A DNA stretch of 64,000 bases from Rachycentron canadum. Taxonomy: Eukaryota > Chordata > Actinopteri > Carangiformes > Rachycentridae. Shown one piece after another: positions 1 to 9,041 of this stretch (position 1 is its first letter; every line of letters starts with the position of its first letter). The stretch is taken from assembly GCA_038496675.1 (NCBI GenBank), contig CM076655.1, positions 22,057,948 to 22,121,947 on the forward strand, in the 5' to 3' direction. A program made the position numbers and the translations under genes. The notes beneath the pieces were generated by a model, which did no database searches, had not been told where the DNA came from, and worked only from the letters and a program-made list of their open reading frames with translations.

Positions 1-142
1 CCCCCCCGCGCGCGACAATAAAGCAACAGCCAGAACTCAAAGTCAGCTCTCTGCAGGAGCACGGAGAGGAGAAACTCTTGGATATAAGCTGAATTTGATT
101 TTCTTTCTCCGAGGCGTTGCTGGGTTTATTTTTGCGCTGTTT

Positions 143-180
<38 letters not shown>

Positions 181-527
181 CAATCCGCACGGGACTTCCA
201 TAGCTGGGCTGTCTCGCCTCGAGATCGGCCTCCCAAGTGCGCAGCAGTTCTCCGGGTGCCTTTCCTGCCTCCCTCCCTCCCTCCACCGTGGATTTACCGT
301 GTTTTACCCTGGGACCAATGCATGCGTAACACACGCTGAACTTTTCTTTAAACCAACCAAGAAGAAGGGAATAACGCAAAGGGATACACTCGCACTTGGA
401 TTAACAGGCTGTGAATGTTATGCATCAGACCCCATAGTCTACGTGTGGACATTGCCCCTTCCTTTTGGATGGAGTTTTGATAGGCTATCTGGTGGATGGA
501 TTCGACGTTATGGACGGTTGCATATAG
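1..527 (+). other. spry1: Putative spry1 5' flank and non-coding first exon
   Basis: Sprouty genes usually have one or more non-coding 5' exons and a single coding exon, so this stretch upstream of the coding exon is the natural place for promoter-proximal DNA and exon 1. A plausible splice donor lies at 525-532 (TAG followed by GTACGC, with G at +5), which would end an exon at 527. No clear TATA box is seen; a CCAAT-like motif lies near 314. A run of 31 T at 146-176 would be unusual in a mature 5' UTR, so transcription may start downstream of it. The start site and exon limits are inference only; transcript evidence would be needed to fix them. Confidence 0.3.
146..176. repeat. Poly-T tract (31 T)
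   Basis: Uninterrupted run of 31 T. It could be a plain homopolymer slip site or the antisense tail of an old retrotransposon; no recognisable retroelement body adjoins it. Confidence 0.9.
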
Positions 528-729
528 GTACGCATCTTCTTCACTCTTTCACACTTGTTTTACGCATTTTATCTCCCGTTTACGGCATTTGTCGCCCGAT
601 AGTAGCGCACGCAGCGACCAGATACGCGCCGCTGTAGCGAAATCAGCGTGTTTCTTACACTGGTGCGTAAAACCCAAAGCGTTTTGTACGAGTTTGGCAC
701 CTGAACGCACCCGCAGCGGGTTTTGGTTT

Positions 730-782
730 AAAAAAAAAAAAATAATAATAATAATAATAATAATACTAATAAAATAAAATAA
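730..782. repeat. A-run and (AAT)n microsatellite
   Basis: Thirteen A followed by about eight AAT units, then degenerate AATA/AAAT units. It lies in the presumed first intron of spry1. Confidence 0.85.
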
Positions 783-959
783 GAGACAAAGTCCGTCGCG
801 GTTGGTTGATGGAAGTTGATAGGCTGCCCATGCCCGTGTCCCTCTGCGGCTCCGCTGTAACGAACACCCCTCCCCCCACCGCGGTTGTTTTCATTCATAA
901 GTTTTTCCCTGTCTATTTGGATGCGTCCTCTAATGTCTCTTGATCTCCGGCTCTGTGGG

Positions 960-984
960 TTTTTTTTTTTTTTTTTTTTTTTTT
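960..984. repeat. Poly-T tract (25 T)
   Basis: Uninterrupted T run in the presumed first intron. It is followed by ACAG and so resembles a splice acceptor (…TTTTACAG at 984-988). An alternative exon starting near 989 cannot be excluded from sequence alone. Confidence 0.85.
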
Positions 985-1281
985 ACAGGATCCTGCTTTT
1001 ATGGCTGCGCGCGGAGTCTCCTGCCCCCTTCAACGCGCCCCGGTCGGTTAATCCTATTTATGGTGCGCCCTTTGACGCGCAGCCTGTTAAAAAATAAGAA
1101 GTTAGTTTGTTTGCAAAACGTTTTAAAAAAAAACAACAACAACAAAAACAAACAAAAAAAAGCAGCAGCAGCAGCAGTCAAATCTCCCGTCTTGTCTCCG
1201 GCTGCGGTTTTTCTACCTGTGAGGGCTGATGTGTGTTTTCCGGGGGTTTGTGTTTTTGCAGACTTGTGGAGTTTTTTGGGC

Positions 1282-1337
1282 TTTTTCTTTTTTTTTTTTT
1301 TTCTTTTCTTTTCTTTTTCTTTTTTCTTTTTTTTTTT
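1282..1337. repeat. T-rich low-complexity tract
   Basis: About 56 bases of T interrupted by single C residues (TTTTC-type units). Reading it on either strand gives Phe/Lys-rich open frames with no biological meaning. Confidence 0.85.
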
Positions 1338-1564
1338 GTGGCCTCGTGCAGGTCGGCGTTGCTTCATAACATCCCCGAAGGCTCAAACGCAAATTCCTCC
1401 CGGTGTCTCTGTCACAAACACACAGACAAATTCACTTCACTTCGCTTCAAACTATGAACTTGTTAGAATAATCGCGTCTCTCTGTGGCGTGAGGTGGAAG
1501 TTTCGGGCTCTGTCTAGTCGGGTTTTCTAGAAGTTTGTAGTTTTGTCGGAACTTGATCTGACCT

Positions 1565-1604
1565 TTATTATTATCATTATTAATAATAATAATGATAATA
1601 ATAA
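1565..1604. repeat. Perfect 18-bp hairpin in a TTA/TAA microsatellite
   Basis: Arms at 1565-1582 and 1587-1604 are perfect reverse complements separated by four bases. Both arms carry the same interruption (ATCATT on the left, AATGAT on the right), so the symmetry goes beyond a plain triplet repeat. It is located in the presumed first intron of spry1. It could extrude as a cruciform or fold in the pre-mRNA; function is unknown. Confidence 0.8.
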
Positions 1605-2175
1605 TATGATTATTTTGCTCTACTTTTGTCCCCATTTCCCTGAAATCCTTCTTGGTGTAGTAATAGAATACTAAGTGAGGCAGCTCATTTAGTTCCCTTG
1701 GATCGTGTCCTCATTTCGTCGCCGCGGTGCATTTAAATGTTAACTAGTCATACAAATGTAAATGAGGAGGGGAAGTATTTGTAGGGCCCACTGAAGTTTA
1801 GATGTGTGCGTATTGGGGAGGAAGGTACAAAAAGTCTTGTTAATAGTCAACTTTTTCCCGGGTTGCCTCACTTAACCGGATCAAAAGTGACATATTGTCA
1901 TGTTGACAGGATGAAAACAGGGAGTCTGGATTAGCTTTAAATACGCCTCAGGTATTAGGTGGCTTATTTCACTTTGAATATTAATCCGTGGTGGAACTTG
2001 GTACTTTTGTTGCTGCAGAATGCTTATTGTGTTATGGTGGAGGAATCATGATACTCAAGAGGTTTTCACTGGTTTTATAATGGAATTGACTGGGAGTCAT
2101 GTACACCCCCACCCCCCTCCCCATCAGGACAGTGTGTGTTTGCCAGTTATGCCATGTTTTGGCTCACTCTGATGA

Positions 2176-2236
2176 TGTCCCCTCCCTCCCTGCCTCTCTT
2201 TTGTCTCTCCCCGGCCTCTCTTCCCCCCTCTGGCAG
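2176..2236 (+). promoter_or_regulatory. spry1: Polypyrimidine tract and 3' splice site of the spry1 coding exon
   Basis: An almost unbroken C/T tract of about 58 bases ends in TGGCAG at 2231-2236. The splice junction therefore lies at 2236/2237, leaving 55 nt of 5' UTR ahead of the start codon in the coding exon. A possible branch point lies in CTCACTCTGAT near 2163-2173. Confidence 0.65.
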
Positions 2237-2244
2237 GTTTTCCG

Positions 2245-2331
2245 ATGCATGCCAAGTCTACGGTGAATGTCGGAAGTGGTGATCCCCCCAGATGGAGCTC
2301 CAAAGTCAACATGGCCCCGGCGGTTCATTAG
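2245..2331 (+). CDS. Upstream ORF 1 of spry1 (28 codons, overlaps the main start)
   Basis: The first ATG of the coding exon lies 47 nt upstream of the Sprouty start, in a different frame. It terminates at TAG 2329-2331, inside the main coding sequence. Context is weak (C at -3, C at +4), so ribosomes would often scan past it. If used, it would prevent direct initiation at 2292. Whether it is translated is unknown. Confidence 0.35.
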   Translation: MHAKSTVNVGSGDPPRWSSKVNMAPAVH

Positions 2332-2566
2332 TGGTGATCCAGCAGCCTTCCCTGGAGAGCCGGCAGAGGTCGGATTACGAGCGGGAGCTCCAGCATGCCG
2401 CCATTCTCTCCCTGGACCAAATCAAGGCCATCCGCTCCAGCAACGAGTACACCGAGGGGCCCTCGGTGGTACGAAGGCCCCCTGCACCCCGCATGGCCCC
2501 CAGGCCCCAGGACAAGCAGGAGAGAACTCACGAGGTCATCCTCGTCAATGTGAACAACAATTATGA
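2267..2566 (+). CDS. Upstream ORF 2 of spry1 (99 codons, overlaps the main start)
   Basis: A second upstream ATG, 25 nt before the Sprouty start, opens the +1 frame relative to the upstream ORF at 2245 and runs 99 codons across the beginning of spry1. Context is weak (T at -3, T at +4). The peptide is Pro/Gly-rich and looks like an out-of-frame reading of Sprouty sequence, so any role is more likely cis-regulatory than as a protein. The long frame is partly a by-product of the GC-rich Sprouty N-terminus. Confidence 0.25.
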   Translation: MSEVVIPPDGAPKSTWPRRFISGDPAAFPGEPAEVGLRAGAPACRHSLPGPNQGHPLQQRVHRGALGGTKAPCTPHGPQAPGQAGENSRGHPRQCEQQL

Positions 2567-3380
2567 GCACCGGCCATCAGGCCACCACCATCATGTCGGG
2601 GGCGGCGTGGTGGTTGTGGCTGGGGGACAGCAGTATGGTGGGTCCCGGGCACCAGGACTCAGTCGCTCCACTAGCACAGGAAGTGCTGCCAGTTCAGGGA
2701 GCAACAGCAGTGCCTCCTCTGAGCAGGGACTCTTGGCACGCTCACCCCCCACCAGGCCCGGCATGAACTTGCAGCACCACCACCGAGCGGAGCGGCCTGT
2801 ACGGACTCAGCCCAAGCCCAAGGCCCTTTTACAGCCCCAGCAGGGACCTCACTTCCACCAGCCTCCACTAGAGGCTCCACTCAAGCCCCAGGGCAAAGGG
2901 AAACCAGACTTTTCTGGCAGTGGCAACGGGGTGGTGGCTGCTGCCGGGCACCAATTCATCTGTGAGCGCTGTGGGAAGTGCAAGTGCAGTGACTGCACGG
3001 CTCCTAGGAGCCTGCCTTCATGTCTGGCATGTAATGGCCAGTGCCTGTGCTCAGCTGAGAGCGCCCTGGAGCATGGCACATGCATGTGCCTGGTCAAGGG
3101 CATCTTCTACCACTGCTCCAATGACGATGAAGGGGACTCATGTGCTGACCACCCCTGCTCGCTGTCACGTTCCCACTGCTGCTCTCGGTTCCTGTGCATG
3201 GGATTAATGTCGGTACTCTTCCCCTGTCTGCTATGCTACCCGCCTGTCAAGGGGTGTCTGAAGGCGTGCCAGAGCTGCTACGACCGGGTCAACAGGCCCG
3301 GCTGTCGCTGCAAGAACTCCAACACTGTCTATTGCAAACTGGAGAGCTGGGACCCACAGACCCAGGAAAAACCTTCCTGA
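2292..3380 (+). CDS. spry1: Sprouty homolog 1 (RTK/Ras-ERK feedback inhibitor)
   Basis: Encodes a 362-aa intracellular, membrane-recruited inhibitor of FGF-, GDNF/RET- and other receptor tyrosine kinase signalling upstream of ERK. Identification as paralogue 1 rests on the N-terminal SLVVIQQPSL block (12-21), NEYTEGPSVV (51-60), NVNNNYEHR (86-94) and the C-terminal ending KPS. Tyr53 in NEYTEGP is the conserved phosphotyrosine docking site for the Cbl TKB domain. A serine-rich motif (125-143) precedes the Cys-rich Sprouty domain (about 224-348), which contains 25 Cys including CERCGKCKC, CLLCYPP and PGCRCKNSNTVYCKLES; this domain mediates membrane targeting and partner binding. Human SPRY1 is about 319 aa; the extra length comes from a His/Gly/Val-rich insert (97-119) and a Gln/Pro/Lys-rich linker (173-215). 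The frame is intact on a single exon. The start at 2292 is set by the conserved N-terminus; Kozak context is moderate (C at -3, G at +4). Two out-of-frame upstream ATGs may lower translation. Confidence 0.97.
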   Translation: MELQSQHGPGGSLVVIQQPSLESRQRSDYERELQHAAILSLDQIKAIRSSNEYTEGPSVVRRPPAPRMAPRPQDKQERTHEVILVNVNNNYEHRPSGHHHHVGGGVVVVAGGQQYGGSRAPGLSRSTSTGSAASSGSNSSASSEQGLLARSPPTRPGMNLQHHHRAERPVRTQPKPKALLQPQQGPHFHQPPLEAPLKPQGKGKPDFSGSGNGVVAAAGHQFICERCGKCKCSDCTAPRSLPSCLACNGQCLCSAESALEHGTCMCLVKGIFYHCSNDDEGDSCADHPCSLSRSHCCSRFLCMGLMSVLFPCLLCYPPVKGCLKACQSCYDRVNRPGCRCKNSNTVYCKLESWDPQTQEKPS

Positions 3381-4123
3381 TCGCCCTTGTGTGTTTGTGA
3401 TTTGTATGTGTGCGGGAGACTCTTGATGTGGATCTTATGATGACAATGATAACGATGATGATAGTCACAAATTAATGTTTATCAAACATTCTCTAAGCAC
3501 CTCCCACCCGCCTCCCCTCCTCACTGCGGAACCCTAAGGAGCTAAGCAAAGGAGTAATGAAAACCACTCAATTATTTTTATTTTCTCTGGATCAGGACCA
3601 TGTTTTTACAGACCAGTGTTTGCCTTAACTGTTTCTATGTCTATCCTCAGCTCCTCATTAACACTATTTTTTTATATATATGGAAAAAAACAAAAAACAA
3701 ATAAGTTTTACTTCCGTTTTTAGGTAGGCAGCTTCCTCTGGGTCTGTGCGCCCGGTGGGAAGCTGCCTCTCACCAAATCTGTGAAGGACGATCTTCTATA
3801 GGGCAATTATGTAGCTGTTACCTGGTCATAGCAAGCAGGTATGTTTGAATTATTGGTTTGCTACCACACTAAAACCGTGGTTCCTATGCTCATGTTGCAT
3901 TAACGAAAGCACATCCATCTCATAGTATTTTTCTCCCACTTGGATATGTTTCTCTCCTTCCACCCATCTGAACTCTTCATACACATTCTGTGGCATTCTC
4001 CCATGTTTTTTTTTTTTTTTTTCTTTATTTTGTGTAAATTGTATGCTCAAAATCCATAAGAGGAATTCTGGCTATTTTTTAAAAGAAAAATGTCTGTTAA
4101 AACATTTTTTTGTTGTAAAAAAT

Positions 4124-4184
4124 ATTTATTATGTGAAGCTCTATTATTTTATGATATTTATTGCAAGAGACAGTCTTAAATTTA
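4124..4184 (+). promoter_or_regulatory. AU-rich element cluster in spry1 3' UTR
   Basis: Three ATTTA pentamers (4124-4128, 4156-4160, 4180-4184) lie in about 60 bases of very AT-rich sequence. Such elements commonly destabilise short-lived, signal-induced mRNAs, which would suit a feedback inhibitor. The destabilising role here is inference. Confidence 0.4.
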
Positions 4185-4226
4185 CTCATGTCTGAATATA
4201 ACAAAATATCAAATACTTACTGAAAA

Positions 4227-4232
4227 ATTAAA
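4227..4232 (+). terminator. Poly(A) signal ATTAAA for spry1
   Basis: Common variant hexamer about 850 nt after the stop codon. No canonical AATAAA occurs earlier in the UTR; later AATAAA hexamers at 4936 and 5564 could serve longer isoforms. Confidence 0.45.
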
Positions 4233-4250
4233 GGGTGGCACAAAAGAAAA

Positions 4251-5804
4251 CTATGTTAACTTTAATGCAGAAAATATATTAATTAATGAAAAAATAGCTC
4301 TGTCTGGTGTCTTGATTGAGCTGCTGTCCAACAGTAACTGGCTTGAGGAGTGAGAGATGTGACTGGTGGCTGATTTTTTTTTTTCTTTAAGGGAATGCAG
4401 GTCTTGTTTTCCTGAGTTTTAAGTTCATTGGTGAACAGCAAATCACTGTTTTCCATGTGTGTATGCTTGCATGTGTGTGTCTGTGTGTTCATGCTGGGTG
4501 TGGAATTCCTGGTAAAAATTTTCAGCAGTGAGTAGAAACAGCTTGTAGCTCAAAATGGGACTGTTTACATTCTTGGAGGGCTTCTTTGCTGCGATTCTCC
4601 TCGGTAACCTTGAAAGCTAAACAATACAGGTCATTGACACGATTAGCCCCGAAGCTGCTAGCATCAACAGAGCCTCCACATGTGAGTTATGCTCACAGGA
4701 AGTAGCTCTCCTTCTAAACCCCCCCACCCCCCCCACCCACCCCACCTCAACTCCACTCACCAGCCAACAAGTCATCGCAAAACTATGCACTATAGTTTAT
4801 TCCCTGGGCTTTAACGCGGCTAGATCGGGATGTTCCCAAACTCCCAAATGGTCTCCATATTGCGGAGCCCAACAGTGTGTGCCTTGAGAAATGAGAGCGA
4901 CCATTACGAGTAGCCGGGGCCACCTGTTCAAAGATAATAAACTGGGGCTATCAATGCTGGGCTTTTATGGCGTGGTTCCTGCACTAAAGGCAACGACGGG
5001 GGCAAATCCAGCCCCCGTCAGGTCCCACAGACCCAGCCGTTTAGCCGCCTCTTTTTGTCAGTGAATTTATCACTTGGGAAGTCCGCTGACCCCCCCCCAC
5101 CACCAGCACCACCACCAACATCCATCCACCCCCAGGGGATGAGATCATCACTTTGAAAGTTGGTTGGTCAGCCAGAAATGCCAACAGTTGTGGGGAAACA
5201 CAAACTGTGACCAGGAAATTCTCTGGGACAAAGGAAAAAACATACTCCAAACTTAGGTTTGGAAAGCTGCAGCGTTGGCAAGAAAACAACACAACCGTGT
5301 CTATAATAAGCTACATGTGACGGCGGCGCCCTCAGGTGCTGTGTGCAACGGGCCTGGGATCTTTGATTCAGAGGTTTGCTAAACAGGAATATGAACCATA
5401 AGCTGGAGCCCCACTGTTAAAGCTGCAGCAGATAAATACTCCACAGATAAGAAGCTAATGGTAAACATGAGCACAAAGGAGCCATCTTGTTGCTTCTGTC
5501 ATTTAGCTGACCAAGCTTTCACTTAAGACTGACTAGCATACATCCAGTTTGTTGGCAGTTTGAAATAAACGAACCACCCCTTCAAATGGACCTTCTGTAC
5601 TTAATGTGCTTTTCTTTCTCTTTTTGGTGGAATGTACCTTTTGTTGCCTTGAATAGTTAAGAGTGGATTAGCGATTTGTCAATTTCCTGTTACCTTTCAG
5701 AGCTGCAATTTGAGCCCCATTTGCTCCTGGCTCCTGGATGATAGCGAACAATAGGAGGCCTCTTTTTTTTCAGGTTTCACTTTAGTTCCCCTGTATGGAT
5801 AGAA
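4251..5804. other. Intergenic: low-complexity tracts and one candidate regulatory stretch
   Basis: No coding exon is seen. It contains a TG-rich tract (4456-4492), C/A-rich tracts (4719-4750 and 5090-5133) and unique sequence. The stretch 4780-5040 is non-repetitive, of balanced composition, and includes an E-box CACCTG (4921) and a GATA-type site in AAGATAATAAA; it could be a regulatory element of spry1. The rest shows nothing recognisable. Confidence 0.4.
4780..5040. promoter_or_regulatory. Candidate non-coding regulatory element A
   Basis: Unique sequence without simple repeats, about 0.4 kb beyond the transcript end, with CTATAGTTTATTCC, CACCTG and GATAATAAA motifs. Called only on composition and motif density. 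Conservation across fish would be needed to support it. Confidence 0.2.
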
Positions 5805-5831
5805 GGGGGGTGGGGGTGGGGGTGTTGGGGG
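5805..5831 (+). other. G-quadruplex motif
   Basis: Four runs of five or six G separated by loops of one, one and four bases on the plus strand, which fits the classical G4 rule very well. Confidence 0.7.
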
Positions 5832-8800
5832 TTGGAAAAGATCTAAACTGTATTCAGGAGGCAGTGAACAGGAAGACAGTGTTTACTTGGTATTTTCCAG
5901 CCTAAGCCAAATAAGGAAACAGATCCTACTCCCACCATTTTCAGAACTTGGCTCAGTGAAGTCCTCAACATGTCTCTCAAATCTATGATCTAATCAGCAG
6001 AGGTGTCTAAAATAACATCGTAAGGCCTCTGAAAAGGAACGATTCTTTTCACTTTGCAGTCACCCTGCCACGTGAACTGCTCTGCCACTGCGTCACATTT
6101 CACTCATCAAGGTTCTACCACTCCGCTGTAGAAAAAAAAAAAAGAAGCGTGAAATCTGAGTCAGTATTAAGTAATTCAATGTCATAAACGGTCACAAGCC
6201 CCCCACCCCCCACCTCTCCTTCCCCTTTGCACTTGTTTCAGGGTAAATTTAGCTCCTCCACACACCCACGTAATGCTATTTGGAGTTGTCAGTCTTGGCG
6301 GGTCCCTTTGCTGCAGCTTTGGGTTTTTTGGGACCATACAAGTGCAAACACGCATGACTACCAAGTGAGTCATGGTGGAACCTCCAGCCCACACATCCTA
6401 CCGGGGCAAGTCCTTTTCTTAGCCAGGGCACTGCTGCCGGCACGGTCGTGGTGGAGCAGGATACTCTATAAACAGTCATCCTCCTCCACAGCATTCATCA
6501 CCAAAAGGCCTGCTTCAGCTCTCCTCCGCCTCCTCATCTGGTTTTCATTATTTCCCCTCATGGCGTATAAATAGAAATTAGCAATCAGTGGAAATGTGGG
6601 GGTGGTGGATTTTGGAGAGGAAGGAGGCTTTTTTGGACTTGAGCGTGATGACCAAAGTTTATGGAAGTTATCTCCTCAGATATTTGGATTTGGATGATGT
6701 CGGTGTGCTGGAGCAACATGTGAGAGTTGATGTGTTTAGAAACGACTCCAACATACACACTGGCCTCCACAGGATTAAAATGGCATTAAAGAATTATTAG
6801 ACGGCCATAAAACATTTCACTTAAGGTCCCGATAAAGTCGCTGCCATAACTCACTATGTCTAAAATATCAGTAAAATACAGTATATTGCTGTTGTCTGGG
6901 GAAAACCTTGTGTATCCAAAATGTAAACATCTCAGTAAATAAGAAAAGCAGCCTTGTGTTTGCCTCGACCACCAAGCGTTTCAGAGTTTATATAACAGGT
7001 TTTGAAGGGAGTTTGGTTTGGAGAATTTTCTCAACCCACCGAGGAACATGTAATCCTTCAATTTAACTTAAAACATGAAAATCCCCACAACTGGGAGATG
7101 TGATATTTTCACCCAACAGAGATGATAATATAAAGACTGTTTCTGGCTTGACAACAGAAGAGGCCAACAGATTTTGTGGCTCTCAGAGAGAGGTCCAAGT
7201 AGCCATCTACAGAGGAAGGTAAACATGATACGAACTGCTGTTCCCCCATCTGACTTAGTGGTACAGAGCTGGTTTGTGTAGACGGTAGATCTAGGTAATC
7301 TCATGAAGGGAAGTCCTGAAAGATGAGACGATTCCTGTCAGATACAAGCAAATCTGCAGTTCAGTTGCAGGGAAAACTCAATGTCTTGATTAGATGTTTT
7401 CTTATTTACATCTAGTGCTACCTAGCATGTAGATAGCTTTGGTTTTATTTGGCCAAAGTTTTGAGATGTCTCTCTCAAATCCCAAACGATGGGGGTGAAA
7501 TTCATGGTTCTTCTGTCATTGACAAATTAGGAAAAGGAAACAGGAAATCTTTCCGGAAACCATGTCCCGGTTATGATGCATAATCCGTAGACATTACTGT
7601 CAACAGGTTTCTTGAGGACTATTGAAAAAAATAAAACTGTTGACAGTGAGGTATGTGGGTTCTCCAAAGAAACCAAAACATTGTCTCTCAATACACAAAT
7701 AGTTGCTAAATTTTCAAATGTAATTTTCAGTGTTATCAACAGTTGCAAAGAATTCGATGTAGCGATCTCTGAAACAAAACTCTGGGCAAAAAAAAAAATT
7801 AAACACAAAAAACAAAACAAATCAAAAAGAACTCACATAACTAAGTAGATGAGAGAGCAAATACATCTTTTGTTTTTTTTGTAATGGACTGTAATGGAGA
7901 AAACAACATTTTGAAGCCACTGGCTGGTGTGAGCCAAGAGACAGACAGTCGTTTCGCGGCCTCTTTCCTCCTCAGGAGCCATAAAGGGCCTGCAGGGATG
8001 ACCCAGTGTTTTATCAGGTGTCGAGGGCTATTCAAGATGGAGGTGTTTCATTGGAGCTTGAGACTCTTAAGCATTTGCTCCTGGGTACACACACCCACCC
8101 ACCCACCAACAGGAACTTCAGCGTAAAACTTTCACACTCCCCCTCCCCTCTTAACCTGCTATGTGTCTATGCAGCGTTACTAGCTATCTGATACCGCATT
8201 CTTCTCCACGCCCCCTTCCTGTCTCTTGTCTTTGTCTGCCACTTTATGGACAAAGGCCAGTTGGTGGGGATGACGATGATGATGATAAGTAGGAGGAGGA
8301 GGCCGACGGATCAATACAATACATGATCCTTGGCAATCATTCATTGGGCCTCTTTTGTAATTAATGACCGGGCGTTATTTCGGCTACAGATGAGATTTTG
8401 CGCTTGATCAATGGCGCTTGTTTCATCAGTGCGATTGACTCATCAGTATTCAAAGTGTCACTTCCTCTCTGCAAAGTTAGTGCAAAAGCCTTTGCCAGCT
8501 CTCACAGGCCCCAATAGGCCGGCTTGTAATTTTGTATTCTGCTCGCTAATTAAATCAGCGGGGTGTTTGTCTCAGTGTTGCTCTTATTGGAGACTGTTGC
8601 TGGAAACACCCAGTTGTCAAGAGTCGTTAGATTTGATCTGCAAATATGCTCAGAGTGGTTAAACAGATATGAAAAGACTATAGTCAGTAGGAGGGTATAT
8701 TTCAGAATGACAAAGACCAGAGCCTGTCCTACATAAAAATCACCTCTTCAACTTAAGGGGAAAGTCCACAGCAATGTTTCTGATACAAACAGCAGTGTCT

Positions 8801-9041
8801 CCTGTTAACTTGGAGCTGCTTTAACTTTTCCTCACATAGCCTAACTCTGACAAGATCATGTCCTTGTTCCTCTTTTAACAGCCCCAGGGGACAGTTTTGT
8901 GTGTTTGCTGCATTCCAGGCCCCCTACAACCACTTTTGTTCTCTTTTCCCCTTTGATTTCTCAACCAAGGACAAAAAAAAGCATCACATATGCACATTAG
9001 AAAGATGGCTAGAAAGATATAGATAGATGGGTTGTTAGATA
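5832..9041. other. Intergenic: no genes; one candidate regulatory stretch at 8300-8640
   Basis: Non-coding. Includes an A-run at 6131-6142, a C-rich tract at 6200-6215, an 11-bp inverted repeat (7596-7606/7637-7647), an A-rich tract near 7789-7830, a CACC tract at 8086-8108 and a GAT/GGA triplet tract at 8269-8301. The reading frames at 6182-6574 lie on both strands of the same DNA, show no family features, and are not called. Confidence 0.5.
8300..8640. promoter_or_regulatory. Candidate non-coding regulatory element B
   Basis: Repeat-free stretch with paired homeodomain-type cores (TAATTAATGA near 8359, CTAATTAAATC near 8547), TTGATCAATGG (8404), TGACTCA (8437, AP-1 consensus) and CCTTTG-type TCF/SOX motifs. 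Density of such motifs in unique sequence is typical of vertebrate developmental enhancers, but function and conservation are not shown. Confidence 0.25.

Larger units (their letters stand above)
528..2236 (+). other. spry1: Putative spry1 5' UTR intron
   Basis: The 3' end is well supported. A long pyrimidine tract (about 2176-2233) is followed by AG at 2235-2236, so the coding exon starts at 2237. The 5' end at 528 rests on a moderate donor match only. The interior holds simple repeats (A13 plus (AAT)n at 730-782, T25 at 960-984, (AGC)n at 1161-1177, a T-rich tract at 1282-1337, and a TTA/TAA hairpin at 1565-1604). Two non-repetitive stretches, about 1700-1800 and 1870-2060, have balanced composition and could be intronic regulatory DNA. 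No coding potential is seen; open frames here are driven by homopolymers. Confidence 0.4.
3381..4250 (+). other. spry1: spry1 3' UTR
   Basis: AT-rich, non-coding sequence directly after the TGA. It holds several ATTTA pentamers near its end, a T-run at 4007-4021 and an ATTAAA signal at 4227. No exact miR-21 seed match (ATAAGCT) is seen here, although mammalian SPRY1 is a known miR-21 target. The end near 4250 is inferred from the poly(A) signal. Confidence 0.6.

Noticed and set aside
999..1367. Lys-rich frame on the minus strand and Phe-rich frames on the plus strand in 940-1530.
   Set aside because: They are produced by the poly-T and T-rich tracts of the presumed intron; no domain or codon signal.
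5398..5404. ATAAGCT, a match to the miR-21 seed, since SPRY1 is a known miR-21 target.
   Set aside because: It lies over 1 kb beyond the predicted poly(A) site, and no exact match is in the likely 3' UTR.
7596..7647. 11-bp perfect inverted repeat (ACTGTCAACAG / CTGTTGACAGT) with a 30-nt loop, considered as a pre-miRNA.
   Set aside because: The stem is too short for a pre-miRNA, and about one such 11-bp pair is expected by chance in 64 kb.
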